Shown piece after piece: positions 43,246 through 52,979 of a stretch of DNA of 64,000 nucleotides (within the stretch, counting starts at the first letter, position 1; the number at the start of each line of letters is the position of its first letter). Made by a program: the position numbers and the translations under genes. Origin of the DNA: Rhizobium sp. BT04 (lineage in GTDB: Bacteria; Pseudomonadota; Alphaproteobacteria; Rhizobiales; Rhizobiaceae); NCBI RefSeq assembly GCF_030053135.1, contig NZ_CP125647.1, positions 186,001 through 250,000 of the forward strand, given 5' to 3'. The notes under the pieces are model-generated. The model searched no databases, was not told the DNA's origin, and saw only the letters and a program-made list of their open reading frames with translations.

Positions 43246-45450
43246 ATGCTGTCCCCATTTAGAAATGACGCCGCTGAACTCGGCAGTGAGTTTCGTACCC
43301 GACGCGATAACTTCGACGTTGACGCTATCCTCGCGATAATTCGGCGGCGCTGGACTCTCGTCGCCGTCGCGCTCGCAGCTGGGCTCGTGGTGGGAGCAGC
43401 TTTTCTACTAAGCGCGGTACCAATGTACACCGCCTCGGCCACTCTGCTCATTGACAAAAGCAATAGCGGTCTCCTCAGCCAAATGAGCGAGACCGGAGCC
43501 GCGGTTAACGACGATGCCGCGGTTTTGAGCGAAGTTGAAGTTCTTCGGTCCGATTCAGTGGCGCTTTCCGTCGTCGACAAATTTAAGTTGCAGGACAACG
43601 CAACCTTCATGTCGCCGAGCCAATCACTGCGCAGCAGCTTGGCTCAACTCTTTGATTTGCGGCGGTTCTTTTCCAGTTCAGCAGAGGACCAGGATTCGAT
43701 AGACGAGGCACGTGAAAACGCAGCCGCAGCTGTAAAATCGAACATGTCGGTAAGCCGTGTTGGCCGAACCTACGTATTGAACATAGAGTATACCTCCAGA
43801 TCGCCCGCCCTTTCTGCGAAAATTGTGAATGCCATTGCAGAGGGCTACCTACTCGATAAACTGAACTCGAAGTATGATGCGACGCGCCGTGCCAGCGACT
43901 GGCTGGAGCAGCGAATAGACGAATTGAGACAGAAGGCGCTTGAGACGGATCTGGCGGTACAGAAATTCAAATCCGACAATGGACTTCTGGCAACCAGCGG
44001 CCAACTCATATCCGATCAACAGTTGTCTGAGCTTAACAGGGCGCTCATTGATGCGCAGGCGGAGACTGCTAAGGCAAAAGCTCGATATGATCGTATCAAG
44101 ATAATCATCGACGCTCATCGCACTGACGCGATCGTTACCGACGTTTTGGACAGTTCGATTTCGAACGATCTCAGAATGAAGTATCTCGAAGCCTCCAAGA
44201 CGGAGGCGGAAATCTCTGCACGGCTCGGGCCCAATCACACTCAAGCGGTTCGGCTGAGAGGGCAGATGGCCGAGTATGAGCGCATGATGTTTGAAGAGTT
44301 GGGTCGGATATCGGAGAGCTATAAGAGCGATTACGATGTCGCCCTCTCGAAGGAAAAGTCGCTTTCCGACAGTGTCGGGCAAGCCAGCAAAGTAAGCGCA
44401 GCAGCCGGGGAAACACAGGTTCAGCTGCGTGAACTTGAGCGTAAGGCCGATACTTTTCGTAACCTGTATCAGACGTTCCTGGCGCGGTATCAGGAAGCCA
44501 CGCAGCAACAGTCGTTCCCGATAACCGAGGCGCGGATTATTGAGAAGGCTCAAAATCCGACTGTACCTAGCTATCCGCAAAAGCCGCTGACGCTTGCGCT
44601 GTTCGGTATCCTGGGCATTGCTGCTGGCATGTCAGCTTCGGCATTTCTCGAGTTTCAGGACAAGTATTTCAGAACTGGGGATCAAGTCCGAAACTCCCTC
44701 GAAATCGATTTCCTTGGATTCATGCCTGCCATTAAAGATGGCGCGGCAAATCATGTCATGACGCATCCAATGTCGATGTTTGCTGAGACCTTGAGAGCTT
44801 CGAAGATTGCTATTGAATCCGATGAAACATCTGGCTGCCGGGTTGTCGGGGTTGTCTCGGCATTACCCGGGGAGGGCAAGTCCACCGCTGCTATAAACTT
44901 GGCCCACTTGCTGGCGGCAGAGGGCAGCCGAACGTTGCTTCTTGATGCGGACTTCAGGCAACCAGGAACCTCCAAGCTTTTGGCGCCAAATGCGGAATCT
45001 GGTTTGCCCCAGATCTTGAACGGTTCCGCATCGGCCGCAAATTTGCTTATCCGTATCGAAGAAAGCGGCGTTGAATTTATCCCAGCATTGGTCAACAAAC
45101 GCGTCTCAAACTCAGCGCAATTACTGTCGTCGAAGGCAATGGCAGATTTTCTGGCAGCCGCTCGCACCAAGTTCGACTACGTGATCATTGACCTCCCGCC
45201 TGCAGGACCGGTCATCGACGCTCGAGCAATGGCGCCCCTTATTGATAGTTTTATGCTGGTTATTGAGTGGGGGAAGACGTCTCGTAAGGTTGTGCAAGCG
45301 GTTTTGGGCAGTGAGCCTGCAATACATTCAAGGATGATCGGTGCAGTTCTCAATAAGGTCGACACTAAAAAGTTAAAGCTTTATCGATCGCATGGTTCAG
45401 TCGAATACTATCACTCCAAATACTCAGACTATTACTTGGAAGATAACTAG
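43246..45450 (+). CDS. Polysaccharide co-polymerase with tyrosine autokinase (Wzc/ExoP-like)
   Basis: 734 residues. A Wzz chain-length domain with membrane helix 1 at about 38-58 (VAVALAAGLVVGAAFLL), a periplasmic coiled coil (190-430), helix 2 near 448-465, then a BY-kinase: Walker A GEGKSTAA near 542, Walker A' LLLDADFRQPG near 565, and Walker B VIIDLPP. The C-terminus has a tyrosine cluster (VEYYHSKYSDYYLEDN), the autophosphorylation tail. It controls chain length and export of the polymer. Fused PCP-kinase form as in Wzc. No partner phosphatase or outer-membrane OPX gene is in the window. Confidence 0.95.
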   Translation: MLSPFRNDAAELGSEFRTRRDNFDVDAILAIIRRRWTLVAVALAAGLVVGAAFLLSAVPMYTASATLLIDKSNSGLLSQMSETGAAVNDDAAVLSEVEVLRSDSVALSVVDKFKLQDNATFMSPSQSLRSSLAQLFDLRRFFSSSAEDQDSIDEARENAAAAVKSNMSVSRVGRTYVLNIEYTSRSPALSAKIVNAIAEGYLLDKLNSKYDATRRASDWLEQRIDELRQKALETDLAVQKFKSDNGLLATSGQLISDQQLSELNRALIDAQAETAKAKARYDRIKIIIDAHRTDAIVTDVLDSSISNDLRMKYLEASKTEAEISARLGPNHTQAVRLRGQMAEYERMMFEELGRISESYKSDYDVALSKEKSLSDSVGQASKVSAAAGETQVQLRELERKADTFRNLYQTFLARYQEATQQQSFPITEARIIEKAQNPTVPSYPQKPLTLALFGILGIAAGMSASAFLEFQDKYFRTGDQVRNSLEIDFLGFMPAIKDGAANHVMTHPMSMFAETLRASKIAIESDETSGCRVVGVVSALPGEGKSTAAINLAHLLAAEGSRTLLLDADFRQPGTSKLLAPNAESGLPQILNGSASAANLLIRIEESGVEFIPALVNKRVSNSAQLLSSKAMADFLAAARTKFDYVIIDLPPAGPVIDARAMAPLIDSFMLVIEWGKTSRKVVQAVLGSEPAIHSRMIGAVLNKVDTKKLKLYRSHGSVEYYHSKYSDYYLEDN

Positions 45451-45453
45451 CGC

Positions 45454-46098
45454 GTGAGATCCATTCTAGGTGGGGCGATTTCGATCGCCTGCGGGCTGTT
45501 GACGATATTCGCGGGAACCGAGCTCTATAAAACCCTTCGGTTCAGCGATCTGGTGTCGACGGCTGCTCGTGTCGAAAGTGGTCATTCGGTGAGTCAGAAA
45601 GCAGCGCAACGCGCTGCCGCGCTTTCGATGGAGCTCGAACAGTCTCACGGGTGCCGGGAAGACTTGGTAATGCCGGCGGTAACAATCATGCTTCACGCCG
45701 TCGATGAGGCGGCGCAGGAGCCAAATCTTTCGGTTTGGGTCGATACGCTCACTCGCGCCGACCGATATATGAAATTCGCTCTAGGGTGCTCGCCGAAAGA
45801 GGGAAACTATTGGCTCCGCTTTGCGATGCTTCGCAGGCTGCAAGGTGAAAACACCGCCGAGCTCGCGGCCCTCATGTCGTTGTCATCCAGATACGCGCCT
45901 GTCGAGCCCGATGTGCTTAGTCTTCGGATGCAAGTATGGCTTAGTCTTCAACCTGTCACCCGCTCAGCCGCCGCCAGTGCCCTCGCGTCGGACCTGGCGC
46001 ACTTTCTGGAGCATGCGCCCACTCAAGACATCAAGGACTTCAGCTTGGCAGCTGACATGGATATGCAGTCTAGGCTGATAGACGCCAGACGAAAATGA
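45454..46098 (+). CDS. Membrane-anchored protein of unknown function, helical repeat-like
   Basis: 214 residues from a GTG three bases after the kinase stop, so clearly co-transcribed. One N-terminal membrane helix (ILGGAISIACGLLTIFAG) and a periplasmic all-helical region that looks TPR-like (AQRAAALSMELEQSHGCRED, NYWLRFAMLRRLQGENTAEL). No enzyme motif. Position suggests an accessory of polymer export. Similar anonymous genes follow the tyrosine kinase in other alphaproteobacterial polysaccharide loci, as far as I recall. It ends five bases from the convergent flippase gene. Confidence 0.7.
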   Translation: MRSILGGAISIACGLLTIFAGTELYKTLRFSDLVSTAARVESGHSVSQKAAQRAAALSMELEQSHGCREDLVMPAVTIMLHAVDEAAQEPNLSVWVDTLTRADRYMKFALGCSPKEGNYWLRFAMLRRLQGENTAELAALMSLSSRYAPVEPDVLSLRMQVWLSLQPVTRSAAASALASDLAHFLEHAPTQDIKDFSLAADMDMQSRLIDARRK

Positions 46099-46103
46099 GG
46101 CAT

Positions 46104-47621
46104 CTAGAAAGCGTCTTTACGGTTTTTCGCCTTTTCTTCCACCGGCATAATCTCGCGCTTTACGAAAAGCTTTTTGAGACGACCGGGCAGCAAAAACAAT
46201 AGTTCGGCTAGCAGATCCAGCGACTGTCTTCTGAAAAAAACAAGGATGATCGCAGCATAAATCAAAGCCCCTATTAGTGCTGCGACCATTGCCGCAGCTA
46301 GCGGCGGCATGTGCGACAGCAGCAACCCTGCCAGAGGATACACGATGGCAAACATCGCCACGCTTGCGATGCAATACGGCGAGCCTCCTTTGACGACAGA
46401 AACCCCGGATATCCCAAAGGTCTTCTGGCTGGCCGCCAGATAGAACGCGCAAGTGAGGAGAGCGCTTATGACAACCCCGGCCGCCACTGTTGAGGGGCTG
46501 CCGGTAGTCGCTGTCAATGCGAAAAGAGCGGAAGAAACAATATCCAGGATGCCAAGCAATCTCAATTTGGAAGTGCGGTCACGAGTTTTGAACAGCGTTA
46601 TCGCGACCATCTTCAGAACGGCTGGTACGATCTGGAGCGAAAGAAATGTTAAGACAATGCTACTCTCCGCCCACTTCTCGCCATAGAGAACATGCGTCAA
46701 CTCAGGAGCAAGAGCACCGCATCCCATATAAACCGGAGCAAGGATCGCGAGCAGCGCTGATGTCACACGTATATAGGGCTCAATGGTGTCCCGGTCGCGG
46801 AGCTTGGTAAAGGTTGTGACGAGAACATTTGCGATTGAATCCAGCAACAGCGAATTGACCGCCTCGATTAATCGTCCTCCGACCCGGTAAACTGCCAACG
46901 CGGCGGGACCAGCAAAGGCAGCGAGAAGAAACTCAGGCATTCGGCCCGACAGATAACTCAAAAGCCGGAATTGAAGGATCGGTGCCGAATAGGATACGAT
47001 GCGTTTTGCGTGCTTGACGTTGAATGCCAATTGGGGCCGATAGGGTTCCTCATACCAAAGGATCACGGCCGATCCGAGCGCGCCGGCGACCCTAGAAATA
47101 ATGAGCGACCATGCTCCATATCCGAGCAAGGCCATGACGATTGCCACAATGCCAGTCAGTAGCCCATTGATAAAGTTCCGAAGGGCCGAGATTTTGAAGT
47201 TGAATTTCTTTCGCGCATTGGCCAGGTTGACGACACTCATCGCGTTCAGGAAGATAATGGGTGCCATAGCGGCCAAGTACACCGACGTGTCTGCGCTGAA
47301 GAAATGGTCGACAAACGGCGCTATCACACCGCTTTGAATGGCGATGCATAGGGCAGCCAACATCAAAAGAAGCCAGAAAGCGGTGGCAGTAGTATCGCCA
47401 TCAGCTTCATCATCATTTTTGATGATGAAGTCGACAATTCCCTCCTTGAATACGATTGTGAAGACGTTGTTGATAAGCACGGCGAGCATCACCAGGCCGA
47501 ACTGCTCCAGCGTTAGGTGGCGGGCGAGTACGACGAAAACGACGAGTGTCGTTAATTGGTTAGCCGAATTTGCAAATGATAACCAACCAATACCTGATAC
47601 GGATTTTGCCTTTATCGACAT
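46104..47621 (-). CDS. Polysaccharide flippase (Wzx/PST family)
   Basis: 505 residues with 12-14 hydrophobic helices. The start (VSGIGWLSFANSANQLTTLV, ARHLTLEQFGLVML) is typical of MATE-like polysaccharide transporters. It moves the lipid-linked repeat unit across the inner membrane. The C-terminus is a basic, cytoplasmic tail (FLLPGRLKKLFVKRE). It follows the minus-strand glycosyltransferase by one base and so shares its transcript, opposite to the polymerase/kinase operon. Confidence 0.9.
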   Translation of the reverse strand: MSIKAKSVSGIGWLSFANSANQLTTLVVFVVLARHLTLEQFGLVMLAVLINNVFTIVFKEGIVDFIIKNDDEADGDTTATAFWLLLMLAALCIAIQSGVIAPFVDHFFSADTSVYLAAMAPIIFLNAMSVVNLANARKKFNFKISALRNFINGLLTGIVAIVMALLGYGAWSLIISRVAGALGSAVILWYEEPYRPQLAFNVKHAKRIVSYSAPILQFRLLSYLSGRMPEFLLAAFAGPAALAVYRVGGRLIEAVNSLLLDSIANVLVTTFTKLRDRDTIEPYIRVTSALLAILAPVYMGCGALAPELTHVLYGEKWAESSIVLTFLSLQIVPAVLKMVAITLFKTRDRTSKLRLLGILDIVSSALFALTATTGSPSTVAAGVVISALLTCAFYLAASQKTFGISGVSVVKGGSPYCIASVAMFAIVYPLAGLLLSHMPPLAAAMVAALIGALIYAAIILVFFRRQSLDLLAELLFLLPGRLKKLFVKREIMPVEEKAKNRKDAF

Positions 47622-47622
47622 G

Positions 47623-48744
47623 TTAGTTCAAAACGCTTTCGAATATTGCGGCTTCCTGTTGGATGTATCGGCGTAGACCGTAGCGATCCTCAATTAAAGC
47701 ACGCGCAGCGGAGCCGGTGCTTTTCCCTTCGGAAGCTCTTCGGAGGGCATCGGCGAGTTCGAGATCGCTCGTTCCGTCCGAAAGATACCCGGTCACGCCG
47801 TCTTCTATGAGATCACTCGTGCCGGGAATGTTTGTCCCCACACAAATCAAGCCGGTTGACATCGCTTCGAGCAAAACCTTCGGCAAGCCCTCGTGCAAGC
47901 TTGGCAAGACAAAGTAGCGATAATTCTTCATCGTGCCAGCAAGCTCTGTGTTTGGTATACTGCCCAAGAGTCTCACTTTCGCGCCGAGAGCTTCAACGAG
48001 TGCCTCTAGATCCCCCTTCAGCGGACCTTCACCGAACATATCGATCTCAAACCCGCCACGTTGGGCGGCACGTATCAGATTTGCCAGGTTCTTTTGCGGA
48101 GTCAGCCGGCCAACGTAGATAAATCGCTCTTTTTCTTCGACCGTATTTCCCGGCGCAAAAAGCTCAGTATCGACATAGGTCGGCACAAGGTGAACTTTCG
48201 ATGAGGACTCCGTGCGTCCGCGAATTTCCGTCGCGGCCTGTTCTGAAGTTACAACGACCGCATCAGCGAGCCGAAGTCCGATCCGCTCTACCAGGCGCGC
48301 AAGGAACGCCGCCCGACGCTGGCCATTTAGGCGAAACCGACGGGAAAGGATGTACCCAAATCTAAGCAGGAGGGGCCGTCGCGTACACACTTTCGCAATT
48401 AGAGCGGCCCAACTGCCACTTATCTGGTTGGTTTTGAGAGCGGCAGAAGCTGCAATCGGACGGTAGTGGTGCAATGGTCCGAAGATTGAATGCAACAAAA
48501 TTACCGATTTGGTCGCCTTGCGCGAAGGCACCAAAACATCAAACTTCTCGTAAACTGGGTCCGCGGCGCGCAAATCACTCAAAAGCGTAAGGTCGGAGCG
48601 CGAGTAGCTGAAGATATTAATTTTATCGAACACGCCAACCCTTATATATTCGCTGAGGTGGAGAATTTCTCGATCGAGAATGCCAGCCTTTTTCCAAGCG
48701 GTTAAGGATCCAGACAGCGAAAGAAAAAAGGTCAATGTCTGCAT
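47623..48744 (-). CDS. Glycosyltransferase family 4
   Basis: 373 residues, GT-B fold. Visible are IYVGRLTPQKNLANLIRAA for the nucleotide-sugar domain start, FGEGPLKGDLEAL, and LPSLHEGLPKVLLEAMSTGL with the paired Glu donor-binding motif (E-x7-E). It is the first gene of a short minus-strand operon with the flippase. Its promoter lies in the 131-base gap to the divergent lyase-like gene. Sugar specificity unknown. Confidence 0.9.
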   Translation of the reverse strand: MQTLTFFLSLSGSLTAWKKAGILDREILHLSEYIRVGVFDKINIFSYSRSDLTLLSDLRAADPVYEKFDVLVPSRKATKSVILLHSIFGPLHHYRPIAASAALKTNQISGSWAALIAKVCTRRPLLLRFGYILSRRFRLNGQRRAAFLARLVERIGLRLADAVVVTSEQAATEIRGRTESSSKVHLVPTYVDTELFAPGNTVEEKERFIYVGRLTPQKNLANLIRAAQRGGFEIDMFGEGPLKGDLEALVEALGAKVRLLGSIPNTELAGTMKNYRYFVLPSLHEGLPKVLLEAMSTGLICVGTNIPGTSDLIEDGVTGYLSDGTSDLELADALRRASEGKSTGSAARALIEDRYGLRRYIQQEAAIFESVLN

Positions 48745-48875
48745 CTAGGGACAGCATCCTCGGTAAGGTTTGGGTGCGACAACGTCAATCGAGACAATAG
48801 ACGTGCTCTAATATAAACAGGTGAATAAAACATTCCTCAACATTGCTCCTACACAACGTTTGCGAAAGATAACAG

Positions 48876-50114
48876 ATGTATATGAAGGCATTTTCGGTAC
48901 TTTCGGCTATTTTGATCGCCACGATGGTCGCCTGTTCGCCCCTCCGAGCAGAAGAGTTTGCACCGAATTCTCAATGCGGTCTTCAACCGGGAGCCAAAAT
49001 AGTCCGTGTAACAACGCTCGATCCTAAAGGGAGGGGGAGCCTTGACGAGGCAGTGAGAACGTCCGGAGCTAAGATAATTGTCTTCGATGTTGGAGGCACA
49101 ATCAGGCTTGAGTCTGATATCGATTTGCGGACCCCGTTCGTAACCTTAGCCGGTGAGACGGCGCCTGAACCGGGCGTAACGCTTGTTGGTGGGACGCTTC
49201 GCGTGCATAGCCATGATGTCTGTATTCGCCACATCGCCGTACGACCTGGTCCGTCAAGCGATCCTGAGGTGTCAGGCGTGCGAGATGGTATCGCGATTGG
49301 CGGAAACCCCGCGAAGTACGGTGGTGCGATTCAAAACGTGATTGTGGAAAATGTTAGCGTGAGCTGGGCGATCGATGAGAACCTCAGCGTCTGGCATGCC
49401 GGCACCAACAATGTTCAGATTAGAAACTCAATTATATCTGAGGCTTTGCGAGCTGCGGGGCACCCCAAAGGGAATCATTCGATGGGTCTGCTGATTGGAT
49501 CAGATGTGTTCGATGTTGACATATCCGGCGTATTGTTCGCGCATAACAACGACCGAAACCCGCGAATTAGTCCGAGGACGATTGTTTCGTTGTCAAACTC
49601 GGTTGTCTACGCCCCGGGCAAAAGGAGCACCGAGATTTTTTTAGATTGCGCAGCCGGGAAGTACCCGGTTCGTCTCCGAGATAATGTTTTGATCCCTGGA
49701 TCAAGCACTTACAGGAAGCTTTCCCAGTACGAATTTGTTGATGACGCTTCCCGCGACTCAATTTATCCGGATTCCGACTGCAAAACCGGATTTGATACGC
49801 TGACGATGGAGCGAGGAAATGAAGCGGAAATTACTGGATCCGTTCTCCGGTACGCTGGCTCACGCCCAGCTCGGCGGAATGAAGTTGACGCCAGAATTGT
49901 AAAAGAGGTTCGATCTGGTGGCGGCGCGATCGTGGACAGTCCACCAGAAAGTGTGCAAACTTCGGAGGCGACTTCGGGAGAGCGAGTGTTCGCTCTACCA
50001 AAGACGCCTTTCGCTAGGGCACCAGACGGGCGATATGAGATCGCTGTTTCATTGTGCAATGCCCATCTCAAGCTGGGCGGCGCGCCTTATCGAGGGTGCG
50101 AGGCCCAAATGTAA
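48876..50114 (+). CDS. Secreted pectate-lyase-like parallel beta-helix protein
   Basis: 412 residues (the second ATG at 48882 may be the true start). Signal peptide (AFSVLSAILIATMVACSPL) followed by VTTLDPKGRGSLDEAV, AKIIVFDVGGTIRLES and VTLAGETAPEPGVTL, the hallmark start of PL1-type pectate lyase beta helices. The rungs continue as NVIVENVSVSWAIDENLSVW and VQIRNSIISEAL. The family cleaves polyuronates by beta-elimination. Near uronate-making genes it may trim or release the polymer made here. The typical catalytic Arg is not certain to me. The Cys in VACS could also be a lipobox, so it may be a lipoprotein. Confidence 0.75.
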   Translation: MYMKAFSVLSAILIATMVACSPLRAEEFAPNSQCGLQPGAKIVRVTTLDPKGRGSLDEAVRTSGAKIIVFDVGGTIRLESDIDLRTPFVTLAGETAPEPGVTLVGGTLRVHSHDVCIRHIAVRPGPSSDPEVSGVRDGIAIGGNPAKYGGAIQNVIVENVSVSWAIDENLSVWHAGTNNVQIRNSIISEALRAAGHPKGNHSMGLLIGSDVFDVDISGVLFAHNNDRNPRISPRTIVSLSNSVVYAPGKRSTEIFLDCAAGKYPVRLRDNVLIPGSSTYRKLSQYEFVDDASRDSIYPDSDCKTGFDTLTMERGNEAEITGSVLRYAGSRPARRNEVDARIVKEVRSGGGAIVDSPPESVQTSEATSGERVFALPKTPFARAPDGRYEIAVSLCNAHLKLGGAPYRGCEAQM

Positions 50115-50134
50115 TTCGGCCCCGCACCAGTTCC

Positions 50135-51460
50135 TCAGCTCGCTTTGTTCGCGCTGCTCTTCTTGCCAACAGCGAAATAGCTGAAGCCGTGGCGGCTGAC
50201 TTCGGCGGCAGAGTAGACATTGCGCAGATCGACGATGGTTGGCGTCTTGACCGTGGTCTTCAAGCGCTTGAAGTCGAGGGCGCGGAACTCGTCCCATTCG
50301 GTGACCAGGACGATCGCATCGGAATCCTCCGCGATTTCATAAGGGTCTTTGCCGTAGATTACCGGTCCGAGCATGCCCTTGGAGGCTTCCATGCCTTCGG
50401 GGTCATAGGCGTGCACGGTGGCACCGCCATCGAGAAGCGCTTGGACGATGGTGATCGAGGGGGCATCGCGCATGTCGTCGGTGTTCGGCTTGAAGGTCAA
50501 GCCGAGAACGGCGATCTTTTTGCCGCGAACGCTGCCGCCGCAAGCTGTGATGACCTTGCGGCCCATGGCGCGCTTGCGGTTATCGTTGATCGCAACCGTC
50601 GTCTCGATCAGGCGCATCGGGCTGTCATAATCTTGCGCCGTCTTGACGAGGGCGAGCGTATCTTTCGGGAAGCAGGAACCGCCATAGCCCGGACCGGCAT
50701 GCAGGAACTTGTCGCCGATGCGCTTGTCCATGCCGATGCCCTTGGCGACCTTCTGCACGTCGGCGCCGATCTGCTCGCAGAGGTCGGCGATTTCGTTGAT
50801 GAAGGTAATCTTCATCGCCAGGAACGCGTTAGCGGCATATTTGATCAACTCGGACGTGCGGCGCTCGCAGAAATAGAGTGGTGCTTCGTTGAGATAGAGC
50901 GGACGATAGACCTCGCGCATGGCTTCGGTCGCGCGTGCGTCCTCTGTGCCGATGACGATGCGGTCCGGGCGCTTGAAGTCGGTGATCGCAGCGCCTTCAC
51001 GCAGGAACTCGGGATTCGACACGACGGCGATGTCCTTACTCGGGAATTCTTCGCGAAAGATGCGCTCGATCTCGTCGCCGGTGCCGACCGGAACGGTGGA
51101 CTTGGTCACGACGACGGTGAAACCTGTAACTGCAGCGGCGATCTCGCGGGCAGCAGCATACACATAGCTCAGGTCGGCGTGACCATCGCCGCGACGCGAC
51201 GGCGTACCAACGGCGATGAACACTGCGTCGGCGGCGGCGACGGGAGCCGCCAATTTCTTAGAGAAGTCGAGGCGGCCGGCCGCCCGGTTATGTTCGATGA
51301 TCGCATCGAGGCCCGGCTCGAAGATCGGCACTTCGCCACGCTCCAGGGCATCGATCTTGGCTTCTGACTTGTCCACGCAGGTGATGTGGTGGCCGAAATC
51401 CGCAAGGCAGGCACCGGACACAAGGCCGACATAACCCGAACCGATCATAACAATACGCAT
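50135..51460 (-). CDS. ugd: UDP-glucose 6-dehydrogenase
   Basis: 441 residues. NAD-binding start MRIVMIGSGYVGLVSGACLA, conserved Lys in KYAANAFLAMKITFINE, the catalytic Cys in GPGYGGSCFPKDTLAL, and the C-terminal UDP-binding domain with VAVLGLTFKPNTDDMRDAPS-like IAVLGLTFKPNTDDMRD. It oxidises UDP-glucose to UDP-glucuronate in two steps. The higher GC and the cleaner codon use than in the flanking glycosyltransferases suggest a more core-like gene (rkpK/ugd of rhizobia). It feeds the epimerase at 38382. Confidence 0.95.
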   Translation of the reverse strand: MRIVMIGSGYVGLVSGACLADFGHHITCVDKSEAKIDALERGEVPIFEPGLDAIIEHNRAAGRLDFSKKLAAPVAAADAVFIAVGTPSRRGDGHADLSYVYAAAREIAAAVTGFTVVVTKSTVPVGTGDEIERIFREEFPSKDIAVVSNPEFLREGAAITDFKRPDRIVIGTEDARATEAMREVYRPLYLNEAPLYFCERRTSELIKYAANAFLAMKITFINEIADLCEQIGADVQKVAKGIGMDKRIGDKFLHAGPGYGGSCFPKDTLALVKTAQDYDSPMRLIETTVAINDNRKRAMGRKVITACGGSVRGKKIAVLGLTFKPNTDDMRDAPSITIVQALLDGGATVHAYDPEGMEASKGMLGPVIYGKDPYEIAEDSDAIVLVTEWDEFRALDFKRLKTTVKTPTIVDLRNVYSAAEVSRHGFSYFAVGKKSSANKAS

Positions 51461-51595
51461 TGATAGTCCTTCTATTGATCCAAACTCTGGTCTGGTGTTG
51501 GAAAGCTGAAACGGTCAAACGCATGATGACCTAGATGAGCGTAGCCGTATCTATCTGCGAGCAACGACGTCGGCGGTTTCCGCGGCTTAACGGCA

Positions 51596-52324
51596 TTAGA
51601 AGCCGTTTCCGCCCCGCAGTTCACTGACGATCGTCCCGAAAATGATCTTCAAGTCGAACCAAAAACTGAAATTATCAATGTAGTAAAGGTCCGCATTTAT
51701 TCTGGCGCGGGCCTTGGCGGGCCGATCAGTCGGTCCTCGCAGACCACGCATCTGAGCGAGCCCAGTGAGGCCGGGGCGCATTGAATGGCGCCGATGGTAG
51801 GCTGGGACGAGTTCTTCATAGAGCATCCCGCCGGCGAGCATGCCGATTGCGTGGCACCTTGGGCCTACCAGCGACATATCACCGCGAAGCACATTGAAAA
51901 GCTGAGGTAGTTCATCCAAATTCGTTTTGCGCAAAATCCCGCCTAGAAACGTTATGCGCGGATCGTTCTCGACAGTTTGAATAACGCCGCTCGGATCACA
52001 TGTTTCAGACCGCATGGAACGAAATTTGTATACGGTGATCTTCTTCCCGTCTTTACCCCACCTTGTTTGCGAAAACAGCGGGGAGCCCCGCGTCTCAAGC
52101 CTGATAAGCACCGCGATGAGGATTAAAATCGGCGCCAGTATTAGCAATGCCGTGAAAGATGCATAAATATCAAAGAGTCTCTTGAGAAAGAAATTCCACC
52201 AAGCAGAGCGAACTGCCGCTTGTCCGACATCGAGAACATCAATGTTACCCGATGGCGTATTTTTTTCATTAGCAATCTCTGAAAAAATATTATTAGCACT
52301 ATCTTTCGTCGTTACCGTCAACAT
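51596..52324 (-). CDS. Initiating sugar transferase (ExoY/WcaJ-like)
   Basis: 242 residues. One membrane helix near residues 55-75 (YASFTALLILAPILILIAVL) follows FLKRLFD. The catalytic domain carries VYKFRSMRS, RKTNLDELPQLFNVLRGD, MSLVGPR and GLTGLAQ, the bacterial sugar transferase signature. It puts the first sugar phosphate on undecaprenyl phosphate, starting the repeat unit. It is short, as ExoY is, without the extra helices of WcaJ. Its promoter is in the AT-rich region 52325-52450. It marks the right end of the glycan locus. Confidence 0.9.
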   Translation of the reverse strand: MLTVTTKDSANNIFSEIANEKNTPSGNIDVLDVGQAAVRSAWWNFFLKRLFDIYASFTALLILAPILILIAVLIRLETRGSPLFSQTRWGKDGKKITVYKFRSMRSETCDPSGVIQTVENDPRITFLGGILRKTNLDELPQLFNVLRGDMSLVGPRCHAIGMLAGGMLYEELVPAYHRRHSMRPGLTGLAQMRGLRGPTDRPAKARARINADLYYIDNFSFWFDLKIIFGTIVSELRGGNGF

Positions 52325-52979
52325 GTGCCGCTCTTATACCGAATTCGATTTGCACTTCCTTTACTTTCATCCCCAGCTCACGTCACCTTTAAAGTTAATC
52401 ATTGGTTAATACCGGGGCGCTTTTTTTGGGTTCATGCTGTACCGATTTAACCTCAATACTTCTCAGATTACGCTAGATTTCGGATGGTTTTTAGACTTGT
52501 TTTTTATTTACCAGTGGGGAGAGCGCATAAATGAGACGGGGAGAAAAACTGAAGTTCCAATCAACAAAAGAGCTTTAATCACGAATCTGAGAGGATCTCT
52601 ACTTTCTTCGGCAAGGATTAAGCGTAAATATCTCGTAGATCTAGCATTGTTACACAGATTTAAAAGCCTTATCTGAGCATTTGGAGTATCGGCCGATGTA
52701 GGGAGGCGATGTTCCGTGCATATATTGTTGAAAAGCCCCGGATGGCGACAAGGTTGACGGCATGGCGATGGTTGATCCGCCCTTAGCTTTGCGAGCCCGC
52801 GCGATCAGAAGCTTTCGCGAGCTCCTCGCATTGCAGCCCACGCAATATTTCAGCGTAGCGATACCTTCTGTTAACGAGCCGGTAAGATGCCATCCGGATC
52901 GCAGGGCGGGACACAAAACCCGCGTAACGGTAGAAGATGGATCAGCGTGAGCGTCTGAGAGGGATAAGCGAAGAATATT
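52325..52979. other. AT-rich promoter region and gene-poor sequence
   Basis: The first ~130 bases are very AT-rich (with AAAGTTAATCATTGGTTAATA near 52391) and should contain the promoter of the sugar transferase gene. From 52450 to 52979 only short frames without recognisable domains occur. This borders decayed IS66 sequence and is probably scrambled non-coding DNA. Confidence 0.35.

Noticed and set aside
50054..51367. Plus-strand open frame of 437 codons
   Set aside because: Antisense to the UDP-glucose dehydrogenase gene, whose catalytic motifs are complete.
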